DNA of 64,000 nucleotides, taken from JAGGAG01 sp964638035 (lineage in GTDB: Bacteria > Gemmatimonadota > Gemmatimonadetes > Gemmatimonadales > GWC2-71-9). Below, piece by piece: positions 8,340 to 16,597 of this stretch (position 1 is its first letter; every line of letters starts with the position of its first letter). The translations under genes were made by a program, and so were the position numbers. A model generated the notes under the pieces. It saw nothing but the letters and a program-made list of their open reading frames with translations, made no database searches and was not told the DNA's origin. Location: NCBI GenBank assembly GCA_964638035.1, contig CAZWXD010000006.1, forward strand, positions 1 to 64,000, read 5' to 3'.

Positions 8340-8606
8340 ATGTCCCGGTCAGGCTCGCAGTCCCTCCGCGTCACCGTCCTGCTCTTTGCCCGCTACGCTG
8401 AGTTGCTGGGCACCCAGTCGCTGGTCCTGGAGTTGTCCCCGCTCGCCACCATTGCGTCAGTGCTGGATGCGCTCCGCGCGATGCCTGGGGGGCACCTCTT
8501 GCCACCCAACCCTTTGGTGGCGCGGAACCACGAGCATGCGACCCCCGGCACGACGCTGGCCGATGGGGATGAAGTTGCGATCCTGCCCGCGCTTGCCGGT
8601 GGCTGA
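8340..8606 (+). CDS. moaD: Molybdopterin synthase sulfur carrier subunit
   Basis: 88 residues with the beta-grasp ubiquitin-like pattern (VTVLLFARYAELLG, LADGDEVAILPALAGG) ending in the required Gly-Gly. That C-terminal glycine is activated and thiocarboxylated by MoeB-type enzymes to deliver sulfur to precursor Z. The gene has no ribosome-binding sequence, and its ATG is 7 nt after a TAGCTT element. moaE follows after 1 nt, the usual pairing of the two molybdopterin synthase subunits. Confidence 0.93.
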   Translation: MSRSGSQSLRVTVLLFARYAELLGTQSLVLELSPLATIASVLDALRAMPGGHLLPPNPLVARNHEHATPGTTLADGDEVAILPALAGG

Positions 8607-8607
8607 C

Positions 8608-9105
8608 ATGATCCTGCTCACCGAGCGCCCAGTCGAGTTGGACACGGTCCTGGCGTCGGTCCACCAGCCGGCCCATGGTGGGCTCGCGTCATTCGTGGGG
8701 TTCGTGCGCGATCACCAGCACGGGCGGGTCGTCACCCGGCTTGAATACTCGGCCTACGGCCCCATGGCGCAGGCCGAGATGGCGCGGATCGCGGCGGAGG
8801 CTGCCGCGCGCTGGGCCGCCACCGTGAGTGTCGTGCATCGGGTGGGCACGCTGCAGGTTGGCGACGTCGCCGTCGCCGTCGCCGTGAGCACGCCGCACCG
8901 GGCGGAAGCCTTCGACGCCTGTCGATACGTGATCGAGGAGTTGAAGCGAAGGGTGCCCATCTGGAAGCGAGAGTACTTCGGCGATGGTTCCGTGGAATGG
9001 GTTGACCCAACCAGGCCCGGCCCTGGCCCGGGCACGGCCCCGAACGTGGCCACTCACGCAGAACGCTCGGATGCCCCGGGCAGGGACGCTGACGGCACCA
9101 CGTAA
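8608..9105 (+). CDS. moaE: Molybdopterin synthase catalytic subunit
   Basis: 165 residues. The MoaE core shows GLASFVGFVRDHQHG near residues 24-38, LEYSAYGPMAQ, HRVGTLQVGD and ELKRRVPIWKREYFGDG near residue 110, whose lysines bind and process the pterin. With MoaD it converts cyclic pyranopterin monophosphate to molybdopterin. The family is usually 140-150 residues; the final 30 residues here are a Gly/Pro/Asp-rich low-complexity extension. ATG 8608 lies one nucleotide after the moaD stop. Confidence 0.94.
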   Translation: MILLTERPVELDTVLASVHQPAHGGLASFVGFVRDHQHGRVVTRLEYSAYGPMAQAEMARIAAEAAARWAATVSVVHRVGTLQVGDVAVAVAVSTPHRAEAFDACRYVIEELKRRVPIWKREYFGDGSVEWVDPTRPGPGPGTAPNVATHAERSDAPGRDADGTT

Positions 9106-9189
9106 GTGATGATGGGGGGCCCACCTGGGTGTCGCCCCGGGCTGGTCACATTCTTGCCCTCCGGACGGCATCCCCTCCAGGCAGCCCGG

Positions 9190-11337
9190 ATGCCCGAGAG
9201 TCCGACCGCGTTCCTGAAGACCCGCGTGGCCCGCCGCATCCTGGGCCTCTTCCTGCTGTGCGCGATCCTCCCGGTCGTCCTCCTCGCCACCGTGGTGTAC
9301 CGGCATGTCTCCCGGCAACTGCTGGAGCAGGCGCAGGAGCGCCTCGTGGCGTCGAGCCGGGCGGTCACCATGGAGCTGCTCCAGCGCCTCCAACGGGTGT
9401 CCTCGACGGTCGAACGCGCCAGCGTCTCCGTCGAGCTGCGACCGCGGGAATGGGCTCCCGACAGCCTGCTGCGCCCCTCCCTGCTTGAACAGGGGATCAC
9501 GGCGATGGTGGTCGAGCGCGAGGGTCGCTGGCAGATGCTGGCCGGGCGCCCCGGTGCCCTGCCCGAGCTGCCAGCAGGCGCCGAGCGCCACCTGCTCACG
9601 GGTCGCCCGAGGCTCCTCGTGGATACCACGGCCCAGTCGCCGCGACTCTGGTTGGTACGCACGCTGGACTCCCCGGCCACCTTGCTCTGGGCCGAGGTCA
9701 ACCCGGCCGTGCTCTGGGGCACCGGGGCGGGCCAGGCGCTGGTGCCGCCCGGCCAGGGCCTGTGTGTGCTGGCCCGGGGCACCGCGCTCCTGTGTCCCCC
9801 GGCGATGCTGGAGGCGCTCGCGCATGCGCGCGACACCGGGGAACGCACCCTCGAATGGGTTGGCACGGACGGGCGTTTCATTGCCGGCTTGAGCGCCATG
9901 CCGCTGGGCTTCGACTACGGGGCGGACGACTGGCGCGTGGTGATCGGGGAGTCGAGCGACCGCGTACTCGCCCCCCTGGCGGCGTTCCAGCGCTCCTTTG
10001 CGCTCGTGATTCTCCTGGCCCTCGTGGCCGTCACCGTCGTGAGCCATCGCCAGCTGACCCGGAGCCTGCGGCCCCTCGAGCAGTTGCGCGAGGGCACACG
10101 GCGGGTGGCGCGCGAGGACTTCAGCCATGCCGTCCGGGTTGATGGGAGCGATGAGTTCGCGGAGCTTGCGGGCTCGTTCAACGCCATGACCGACCGGCTG
10201 CGGCACTCGTTCGCGGCCATGCGTGCGAGCCGCCGCATCGACCAGGTGGCGCTGAGCTCACCCGACGCGTCGCTCATTGCCGACGCCGTGCTCGAGCAGG
10301 CGGCGGCATTGCTGCCCACCGAGCGCCTGATGCTGGTGCTCACCGGGCAGCAACCGGGCGATACCTGGGTCGTGGGGCGGGAACACGGGAACTGGTTGCC
10401 GATGGCCGTGCCGCCGGAGGTGCGCGCGGAGGCGGAGGCCCTGGAGGGCGAGTTGCACCTCGGGGCTGCCGACGCCGGCCGCCACCGGCTCTTCTGTGCC
10501 CTTGGCATTCCCGCGGGGCGGTGGCTGCTCCTGCCGCTCCGCCACCGCGGCCGCCTGGCCGGCCTGGTCCTGGTGGCCACGAATGAGCGCAGCGGGACCG
10601 AGACCCTCATGATTGCCCGGGGCCTGGCCGACCAGGTCGCGATGGCGCTCGCGCATGCGACACTCTTCCGCGAGCTGGACGCCATGGGCTGGGGGGCGCT
10701 GCGCGCGCTGGCCCGGGCGATCGACGCCAACTCGCCATGGACGGCCGGCCATTCGGAGCGCGTGGCGCTCCTCGCGTCAGCCACGGGGCGCGAACTGGGC
10801 CTGGCCGACACCGACCTCGACCGGGTGCACCGGGGTAGCCTCCTCCACGACATCGGGAAGATCGGCGTGCCAGCCGAGGTGCTGAACAAGGCGGGCCGCC
10901 TGAGCCCGGCAGAGCTCGACCAGGTGCGGGCACACCCGGCCCTGGGTGCCAGGATCCTGGCACCGATCGACGCCTATGCCGACCTCCTCCCATTGGTGCT
11001 GTCACACCATGAGTTGCTCGACGGGTCGGGATATCCCCACGGCCTCAAGGGCGATGCAATCCCGCCCCTGGTGCGCCTCCTGACGGTGGCCGATGTCTTT
11101 GATGCGCTCGTGTCGGATCGGCCCTATCGTGGGGCCTGGAACGCCAGGAAGGCGCTGGACTACATCGCCGGGGGCGCCGGCGTGACCTTCGACCCCGCCG
11201 TCGTGACCGCCTTCGAGCGGGTGCTCCGGCGTGGTTCGGAGGACATCGGGGTCGCCTATCCGGCACTCGACGCGCAGCTCCGCCGCGCCGGCGGCTTCTC
11301 GCGGGGGGCGCCCACCGGCGTCGTGTTCGTCAGCTGA
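9190..11337 (+). CDS. Membrane receptor with HAMP, GAF-like and HD-GYP domains
   Basis: 715 residues. A first membrane helix (about 15-37) precedes an extracytoplasmic sensor region, then a second helix (about 264-282), a HAMP-like linker (RPLEQLREGTRRVAREDF), a GAF-like segment (about 345-495) and a C-terminal HD-GYP domain. The HD-GYP signature is intact: LLHDIGKIGVP near residue 550, then SHHELLDGSGYPHGLKGD. Such domains hydrolyse cyclic di-GMP. The ligand of the sensor region is unknown. I chose ATG 9190 because the basic and hydrophobic lead-in follows it; GTG 9106 and ATGs at 9109 and 9112 are in frame upstream. It lies between moaE and moaA, which is unusual. Confidence 0.88.
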   Translation: MPESPTAFLKTRVARRILGLFLLCAILPVVLLATVVYRHVSRQLLEQAQERLVASSRAVTMELLQRLQRVSSTVERASVSVELRPREWAPDSLLRPSLLEQGITAMVVEREGRWQMLAGRPGALPELPAGAERHLLTGRPRLLVDTTAQSPRLWLVRTLDSPATLLWAEVNPAVLWGTGAGQALVPPGQGLCVLARGTALLCPPAMLEALAHARDTGERTLEWVGTDGRFIAGLSAMPLGFDYGADDWRVVIGESSDRVLAPLAAFQRSFALVILLALVAVTVVSHRQLTRSLRPLEQLREGTRRVAREDFSHAVRVDGSDEFAELAGSFNAMTDRLRHSFAAMRASRRIDQVALSSPDASLIADAVLEQAAALLPTERLMLVLTGQQPGDTWVVGREHGNWLPMAVPPEVRAEAEALEGELHLGAADAGRHRLFCALGIPAGRWLLLPLRHRGRLAGLVLVATNERSGTETLMIARGLADQVAMALAHATLFRELDAMGWGALRALARAIDANSPWTAGHSERVALLASATGRELGLADTDLDRVHRGSLLHDIGKIGVPAEVLNKAGRLSPAELDQVRAHPALGARILAPIDAYADLLPLVLSHHELLDGSGYPHGLKGDAIPPLVRLLTVADVFDALVSDRPYRGAWNARKALDYIAGGAGVTFDPAVVTAFERVLRRGSEDIGVAYPALDAQLRRAGGFSRGAPTGVVFVS

Positions 11338-11340
11338 CCG

Positions 11341-11356
11341 CCGGGTATATTCCCGG
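11341..11356 (+). promoter_or_regulatory. Candidate moaA -10 (TATATT) inside an inverted repeat
   Basis: TATATT (11346-11351) is flanked exactly by CCGGG (11341-11345) and CCCGG (11352-11356), a 5 bp inverted repeat. ATG 11359 is 8 nt after the hexamer, so the transcript would be leaderless. The repeat could be an operator overlapping the core promoter. No clear -35 is visible. Confidence 0.45.
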
Positions 11357-11358
11357 TG

Positions 11359-12372
11359 ATGCTCGACACCCTCCAGCGACCCCTCCGCAGCCTGCGCCTG
11401 TCTGTCACCGATCGCTGCAACATGCGCTGCGGTTACTGCATGCCGGAGGCGACGTACACCTGGCTCCCGCGCGCGTCCATCCTCACCTACGAGGAAATGA
11501 CACGCCTGGTGCGCGTCCACGCGGCGCTGGGCGTGACCCGGGTCCGGCTGACTGGCGGTGAGCCGCTCCTCCGGCACGACCTTGCATCGCTCGTTGCGAG
11601 GCTGGCCCAGGTCAGGGGGATCACCGACATCGCGTTGACCACCAACGGCCTGCTGCTCCGGCGCGACGCTGCGGCGCTCCGGGGCGCTGGCCTGGACCGC
11701 GTCACGGTGAGCCTCGACACCCTCGATCCGGCGCGCGCCCGGGCCTTTGCCCGCGTGGACCGGCACGGCGACATCCTGGATGGCATCACGGCCGCACGGG
11801 AGGCCGGCTTCGAGGTCAAGCTCAACACCGTCGTGATCCGCGGGTTCAACGACGACGAGCTGGCCGGCCTCCTGGCCCATGCGCGCCAGGTCGGTGCAGA
11901 GCTGCGGTTCATCGAGTACATGGACGTCGGTGGCGCCACCGGCTGGTCCCTGGACGCCGTGGTCTCCCGCGCGGAGATGCTGACCCGGCTGCAAGGGGCC
12001 TTCGGCGCCGTCGAGCCGCTGCCGGGGCGGGGGGCGGCGCCCGCCGAGCGCTTCCGACTGCCGGACGGGACGGCGTTCGGCATCGTCGCGTCCACCACGG
12101 CGCCGTTCTGCCGCGATTGCGACCGCGCTCGCCTCACCGCCGACGGCCACTGGTTCACCTGCCTCTATGCCGCGGAGGGCCTCGACCTCCGCGAACCACT
12201 GCGAACCGGCGCAGCCGACGCCGATATCGCCAGCCTCCTCGCTGCCGCGTGGACGCGCCGGACCGACCGGGGTGCCGAGGAGCGGGTGGCGCTCCAGGGC
12301 CGCTCGGCCCTCGTGCCACGCGAGGCGTTGCGTGCCGATCCCCTGCGCGAGATGCACACGCGCGGGGGCTGA
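11359..12372 (+). CDS. moaA: GTP 3',8-cyclase (molybdenum cofactor biosynthesis)
   Basis: 337 residues, a radical SAM enzyme making the first intermediate of molybdopterin from GTP. The N-terminal cluster is CNMRCGYC (C20, C24, C27). The second [4Fe-4S] site uses C251, C254 and C268 (CRDC then WFTC). The chain ends in the conserved Gly-Gly. LTGGEPLLR is the SAM-binding GGE motif. ATG 11359 lies directly after a TATATT box and lacks a Shine-Dalgarno sequence; GTG 11356 is an in-frame alternative. moaC and the rest of the pathway are not in this window. Confidence 0.95.
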   Translation: MLDTLQRPLRSLRLSVTDRCNMRCGYCMPEATYTWLPRASILTYEEMTRLVRVHAALGVTRVRLTGGEPLLRHDLASLVARLAQVRGITDIALTTNGLLLRRDAAALRGAGLDRVTVSLDTLDPARARAFARVDRHGDILDGITAAREAGFEVKLNTVVIRGFNDDELAGLLAHARQVGAELRFIEYMDVGGATGWSLDAVVSRAEMLTRLQGAFGAVEPLPGRGAAPAERFRLPDGTAFGIVASTTAPFCRDCDRARLTADGHWFTCLYAAEGLDLREPLRTGAADADIASLLAAAWTRRTDRGAEERVALQGRSALVPREALRADPLREMHTRGG

Positions 12373-12398
12373 CCGCCATCACCCCTGCCTTCGAGCCC

Positions 12399-12962
12399 AT
12401 GCCTCACGTCGCCCTCATCGAACCGCGCATCCCACCCAACACCGGCAACATCGCGCGGCTCTGTGCCGCCGCCGACGTGCCCCTGCACCTGATCGGGCCG
12501 CTGGGCTTCTCGCTCGACGAGAAGGAGGTCCGCCGCGCCGGCCTCGACTACTGGGACCGAACCGACCTCTGGGTACACGAGAACTGGTTTGCCTTCCGGG
12601 ACGCGATCGCGCGGGAGCGGTGCTTCTACTTCTCGGCCAATGCCACGCGCGACTACACCAGCGTGCCCTGGGCCCGGAACTCCGTCCTGGTGTTCGGCAG
12701 CGAGACCGACGGGCTGCCCGCGCGCATCATCGAGAAGCATCCCGAGCGCTGCTTCCGCATTCCCATGCCCGGGGATGTGCGGAGCCTGAACCTGGCCAAC
12801 GCTGTGAGCATCGTACTCTACGAGTCCCTGCGCCAGCTGGGGCTGCCCGCGACCGGGCTCGAGCCGCCTGGCCACGAGCCCGAGGGGGATGGTGCCTCCG
12901 GGGCAGCACCCCGTGCCGCCAGCCGGCGGCCGCGCCGGGGCAGGGGCCGGACGAGGGGCTGA
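12399..12962 (+). CDS. trmL: tRNA (cytidine/uridine-34-2'-O)-methyltransferase, SPOUT family
   Basis: 187 residues. The knotted SPOUT methyltransferase pattern is clear: EPRIPPNTGNIARLCAA at the start, LVFGSETDGLP near residue 100 and IPMPGDVRSLNLANAVSI near 120, which together bind S-adenosylmethionine. TrmL modifies the wobble ribose of certain leucine tRNAs. Members are about 155 residues; here a basic Arg/Gly/Pro-rich tail of about 30 residues is added and may help bind RNA. The gene follows moaA by 26 nt and probably shares its transcript, though the functions are unrelated. Confidence 0.92.
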   Translation: MPHVALIEPRIPPNTGNIARLCAAADVPLHLIGPLGFSLDEKEVRRAGLDYWDRTDLWVHENWFAFRDAIARERCFYFSANATRDYTSVPWARNSVLVFGSETDGLPARIIEKHPERCFRIPMPGDVRSLNLANAVSIVLYESLRQLGLPATGLEPPGHEPEGDGASGAAPRAASRRPRRGRGRTRG

Positions 12963-12963
12963 G

Positions 12964-12987
12964 GCCGCCGCCACGGGGTGCGGCGGC
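12964..12987 (+). terminator. GC-rich stem-loop after trmL
   Basis: GCCGCCGC (12964-12971) and GCGGCGGC (12980-12987) form a perfect 8 bp stem with an 8-nt loop, beginning right after the trmL stop. No T tract follows. It lies just upstream of the mdh -35 candidate and probably separates the two transcripts. Confidence 0.5.
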
Positions 12988-12989
12988 GA

Positions 12990-13020
12990 TTGGCGACCGG
13001 CGCACCCGTGTCGCTAACTT
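12990..13020 (+). promoter_or_regulatory. Candidate mdh promoter (TTGGCG-19-TAACTT)
   Basis: TAACTT (13015-13020) is preceded by TTGGCG (12990-12995) at a 19-nt spacing, slightly longer than the 17 nt seen at the better sites. Transcription would start near 13027, about 42 nt before the mdh ATG. Confidence 0.5.
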
Positions 13021-13068
13021 GTCGCGGCTCGATCCGCTCCAGTTCACCATCGTCAAACGGGGACATTC

Positions 13069-13998
13069 ATGCTGCAGAAGGTGGCGGTCGTCGGTGCGGG
13101 TAACGTCGGGGCCACCGCGGCCCAGCGCCTGGCCGAACGGAACCTGGCGCGGACCGTCGTGCTGATCGACGTGGTCGAGGGCGTGCCGCAGGGCAAGGCG
13201 CTCGACCAGTACCAGTCGGGCCCGATCGAGGGCTTCGACACGCGCGTCATCGGCACCAATGGGTATGACGAGGCGGCCGGCGCCGAGGTCTTCGTCGTGA
13301 CCGCCGGCATCGCGCGGAAGCCGGGCATGAGCCGTGACGACCTGGTGAAGACCAATGCCGGCATCGTGAAGTCGGTGAGCGAGCAGGTGAAGCGGGTGGC
13401 GCCCGGCGCCATCGTGGTGGTGGTCTCCAACCCGCTCGACGTGATGTGCCACGTGGCCATGCAGGCCACCGGCTTCCCGCGTGAGCGGGTCATCGGCATG
13501 GCGGGCGTGCTCGACACCGCCCGCTACCGGATGTTCCTGGCCGAGGCCATCGGGGTTTCGGTGGAAGACATCCAGGCCATGGTCCTGGGCGGGCACGGCG
13601 ACACCATGGTGCCCCTCGTGTCGTACACCACCGTCTCCGGCATCCCGGTGCGCCAGCTGCTCGACGCGGCGAAGCTCGACGCGATCGTGGACCGCGCCCG
13701 CAACGGTGGCGCCGAGATCGTGGCGCACCTGAAGACCGGGTCGGCCTACTATGCCCCGAGTGCCGCCGCCGTGCAGATGGTGGAGGCCATCGCGCTCGAC
13801 CGGAAGCGCATTCTCCCGTGCTCGGCGTGGCTCACCGGTGAGTACGGCCTCCGGGATGTCTTCTGTGGCGTGCCGGTGAAGCTCGGCCGCAAGGGCCTGG
13901 AGCAGGTGGTCGAGATCGAGCTGACCGCCGACGAGCGCAAGGCGCTCGCTGCGTCGGCCGAAGCGGTGCGCAGCACGATGAAGGCGCTCGGGGCCTGA
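13069..13998 (+). CDS. mdh: Malate dehydrogenase (NAD), LDH-like type
   Basis: 309 residues. It interconverts malate and oxaloacetate in the TCA cycle. The N-terminal VVGAGNVGATAAQRL and the following VVLIDVVEG with an acidic strand end indicate NAD use. The mobile-loop arginines (ARKPGMSRDD), GMAGVLDTARYR and the catalytic histidine in GGHGDTMVPL near residue 176 are all present. It starts a likely mdh-sdhCAB transcript: sdhC begins 3 nt after its stop. This links malate and succinate oxidation in one unit. Confidence 0.96.
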   Translation: MLQKVAVVGAGNVGATAAQRLAERNLARTVVLIDVVEGVPQGKALDQYQSGPIEGFDTRVIGTNGYDEAAGAEVFVVTAGIARKPGMSRDDLVKTNAGIVKSVSEQVKRVAPGAIVVVVSNPLDVMCHVAMQATGFPRERVIGMAGVLDTARYRMFLAEAIGVSVEDIQAMVLGGHGDTMVPLVSYTTVSGIPVRQLLDAAKLDAIVDRARNGGAEIVAHLKTGSAYYAPSAAAVQMVEAIALDRKRILPCSAWLTGEYGLRDVFCGVPVKLGRKGLEQVVEIELTADERKALAASAEAVRSTMKALGA

Positions 13999-14001
13999 CG
14001 C

Positions 14002-14661
14002 ATGGGCCGGCTCCGGACGTTCTGGGACGCCGCGATCGGGAAGAAGGCCGTCATGGCCGTGACGGGCCTCATCCTGGTCAGCTTCGTCGTCCTGCACATG
14101 GTGGGCAACCTCCAGGCCTTCCAGGGTGCCGAGCGCCTCGATGCCTACGGGCGCCTGCTGCACGGGCCCCTGAACGAGGTGGTCTGGGCCACGCGCGTCG
14201 TGCTCCTCGTGGCGCTGGTCCTCCACGTGACGGCCGCGGTGCAGCTCATCCAGCGCAACCGGGCGGCCCGGCCCACGGCGTACGGCAAGGTCGTGCCGCA
14301 GGTGTCCACCGTCGCCGCGCGCACCTTGCGCTGGGGCGGGTTCCTCCTGCTGGCGTTCATCATCTACCACCTGCTCGACCTCACCATCGGCTCCGTCAAC
14401 CCCGACTTCCGGCAGGGCGAGGTCTATCACAACCTCGTGTCCTCCCTCAGCCGGCGGCCGGTCGCCCTCTTCTACCTCCTGGCCATGGCCGCCCTGGGGC
14501 TGCACCTCTTCCACGGGCTCTGGAGCAGCATCCGGTCGCTGGGGCTCGCCCCGGCGCGCGCGGCGCCCCTCCGGCGCCGCGTGGTGCTGCTGCTGGCGAT
14601 GGTCGTCGCCCTGGGCTTCGCCGTCGTCCCGCTGGCCGTCGTGCTCGGATGGGTTCGCTGA
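14002..14661 (+). CDS. sdhC: Succinate dehydrogenase/fumarate reductase cytochrome b subunit
   Basis: 219 residues with five predicted membrane helices, the single-subunit anchor found in Bacteroidota-like complexes (SdhCAB without a separate SdhD). Candidate heme b ligands are H32, H75, H123 and H168 or H171, with spacing resembling diheme quinol:fumarate reductase anchors. Such anchors usually couple to menaquinone, which matches the mqn genes at 47944-51056. ATG 14002 lies 3 nt after mdh. Direction of the reaction in the cell (succinate oxidation or fumarate reduction) cannot be told from sequence. Confidence 0.93.
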   Translation: MGRLRTFWDAAIGKKAVMAVTGLILVSFVVLHMVGNLQAFQGAERLDAYGRLLHGPLNEVVWATRVVLLVALVLHVTAAVQLIQRNRAARPTAYGKVVPQVSTVAARTLRWGGFLLLAFIIYHLLDLTIGSVNPDFRQGEVYHNLVSSLSRRPVALFYLLAMAALGLHLFHGLWSSIRSLGLAPARAAPLRRRVVLLLAMVVALGFAVVPLAVVLGWVR

Positions 14662-14683
14662 TGCCGTCGCACCGGGAGTTCGC

Positions 14684-16597
14684 ATGACGCTCGATTCGAA
14701 GGTTCCCGCCGGGCCGCTGGCCGCGAAGTGGACGCGCCACAAGTTCGAGATGAAGCTGGTGAACCCCGCCAACAAGCGGCGGCACACCGTGCTGGTGGTG
14801 GGCAGCGGTCTCGCGGGCGCCTCGGCCGCGGCCAGCCTGAGCGAGCTGGGCTACCACGTCCACTGCTTCTGCTTCCAGGATTCCCCGCGCCGCGCCCACT
14901 CCATCGCCGCCCAGGGCGGGATCAACGCCGCCAAGAACTACCAGAACGACGGGGACAGCGTCTGGCGCCTCTTCTACGACACCGTGAAGGGGGGCGACTT
15001 CCGGGCGCGCGAGGCCAACGTTCACCGGCTGGCCGAGATCAGCGTGCAGATCATAGACCAGTGCGTGGCCCAGGGCGTGCCGTTCGCGCGCGAGTATGGC
15101 GGCCTCCTGGCCAACCGCTCCTTCGGCGGGGCGCAGGTGTCCCGGACGTTCTACGCCCGCGGGCAAACCGGCCAGCAACTCCTGCTCGGGGCCTACCAGG
15201 CGCTCGAGAAGGAGATCCAGCGGGGCGGGGTGACCATGCACCCGCGCACCGAGATGCTCGACCTCGTGCTGGTGGATGGCCACGCACGCGGCATCGTGGT
15301 GCGCAACCTCGAGACGGGCGAGGTCACCTCCTTTGCCGGTGACGCCGTCGTGCTGGCCACGGGGGGCTACGGGAACGTCTTCTTCCTCTCCACCAATGCC
15401 AAGGGCTCCAACGCCACCGCCTCCTGGCGGGCGCACCGGCGGGGCGCGTACTTCGCCAATCCGTGCTACACCCAGATCCATCCCACCTGCATTCCCGTGA
15501 GCGGTGACTACCAGTCCAAGCTCACGCTCATGTCGGAGTCCCTGCGCAACGACGGCCGCGTCTGGGTGCCGAAGCAGAAGGGGGATCGCCGCTCACCCGA
15601 GCAGATCTCCGAGGCGGAGCGGGACTACTACCTCGAGCGGAAGTATCCCGCGTTCGGCAACCTCGCCCCGCGGGATATCTCCAGTCGCGCGGCCAAGGAG
15701 GTGTGTGACGACGGGCGTGGCGTCGGCCCCGGGGGGCGCGGGGTCTACCTCGACTTTGCCGATGCCATCCGGCGCCTGGGCCAACCGGCCATCGCCGAGC
15801 GGTACGGCAACCTCTTCGACATGTACAAGCAGATCACCGACGAGGACCCCTACCGGGTGCCGATGCGCATCTACCCGGCGGTGCACTACACCATGGGCGG
15901 GCTCTGGGTCGACTACAACCTGATGAGCACCATCCCGGGGCTGCACGTGCTGGGGGAGGCGAACTTCTCCGATCACGGCGCCAACCGCCTCGGCGCCTCG
16001 GCCCTCATGCAGGGCCTGGCCGACGGCTACTTCATCATCCCGCTCACGATCGGCGACTACCTGGCGACAGCGAAGCCCGGGCCGGTCTCCACCGACCATC
16101 CCGAGTTTGCCCGGGTGGAGGCCGAGGTCAGGCAGCGCACCGAGCGGCTGCTGGGTATCAGGGGGCATCGCTCGGTCGACTCGTTCCACCGCGAGCTGGG
16201 CAAGGTGATGTGGGAGAAGTGCGGCATGGCACGCACGGCCGCCGGCCTCCGCGAGGCGCTGCAGGAAATTCCTCGCCTCCGGGAGCAGTTCTGGCGCGAC
16301 CTCCGGGTGCCCGGGAGCGGGGCGGAACTCAACCAGTCACTCGAGAAAGCGGGGCGGGTGGCGGACTTCCTCGAGCTGGCGGAACTCACCTGCCGTGACG
16401 CCCTGGAGCGCCAGGAGTCCTGCGGCGGCCACTTCCGCACCGAGTACCAGACCGAGGACGGGGAGGCGAAGCGGGACGACGCCCGGTTCTGCAACGTGGC
16501 CGCGTGGGAGTGGCGGGGCGAGGGAGCGGCCCCCGTGCGTCACGTGGAGCCGCTCACCTTCGAGAACGTGACCCTTTCAACCAGGTCGTACAAGTGA
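14684..16597 (+). CDS. sdhA: Succinate dehydrogenase/fumarate reductase flavoprotein subunit
   Basis: 637 residues. The FAD-binding Rossmann start VVGSGLAGASAAASL is followed by HSIAAQGGINAAKNY, whose H72 is the likely covalent FAD attachment site. VLATGGYGNVF and the capping-domain segments with the fumarate-binding TMGGLWVDYN and HGANRLGASALMQGL are visible. The catalytic subunit faces the cytoplasm and hands electrons to SdhB. Length agrees with the Bacteroidota and epsilon-proteobacterial type, which is longer than the E. coli enzyme. The stop overlaps the sdhB GTG. Confidence 0.96.
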   Translation: MTLDSKVPAGPLAAKWTRHKFEMKLVNPANKRRHTVLVVGSGLAGASAAASLSELGYHVHCFCFQDSPRRAHSIAAQGGINAAKNYQNDGDSVWRLFYDTVKGGDFRAREANVHRLAEISVQIIDQCVAQGVPFAREYGGLLANRSFGGAQVSRTFYARGQTGQQLLLGAYQALEKEIQRGGVTMHPRTEMLDLVLVDGHARGIVVRNLETGEVTSFAGDAVVLATGGYGNVFFLSTNAKGSNATASWRAHRRGAYFANPCYTQIHPTCIPVSGDYQSKLTLMSESLRNDGRVWVPKQKGDRRSPEQISEAERDYYLERKYPAFGNLAPRDISSRAAKEVCDDGRGVGPGGRGVYLDFADAIRRLGQPAIAERYGNLFDMYKQITDEDPYRVPMRIYPAVHYTMGGLWVDYNLMSTIPGLHVLGEANFSDHGANRLGASALMQGLADGYFIIPLTIGDYLATAKPGPVSTDHPEFARVEAEVRQRTERLLGIRGHRSVDSFHRELGKVMWEKCGMARTAAGLREALQEIPRLREQFWRDLRVPGSGAELNQSLEKAGRVADFLELAELTCRDALERQESCGGHFRTEYQTEDGEAKRDDARFCNVAAWEWRGEGAAPVRHVEPLTFENVTLSTRSYK

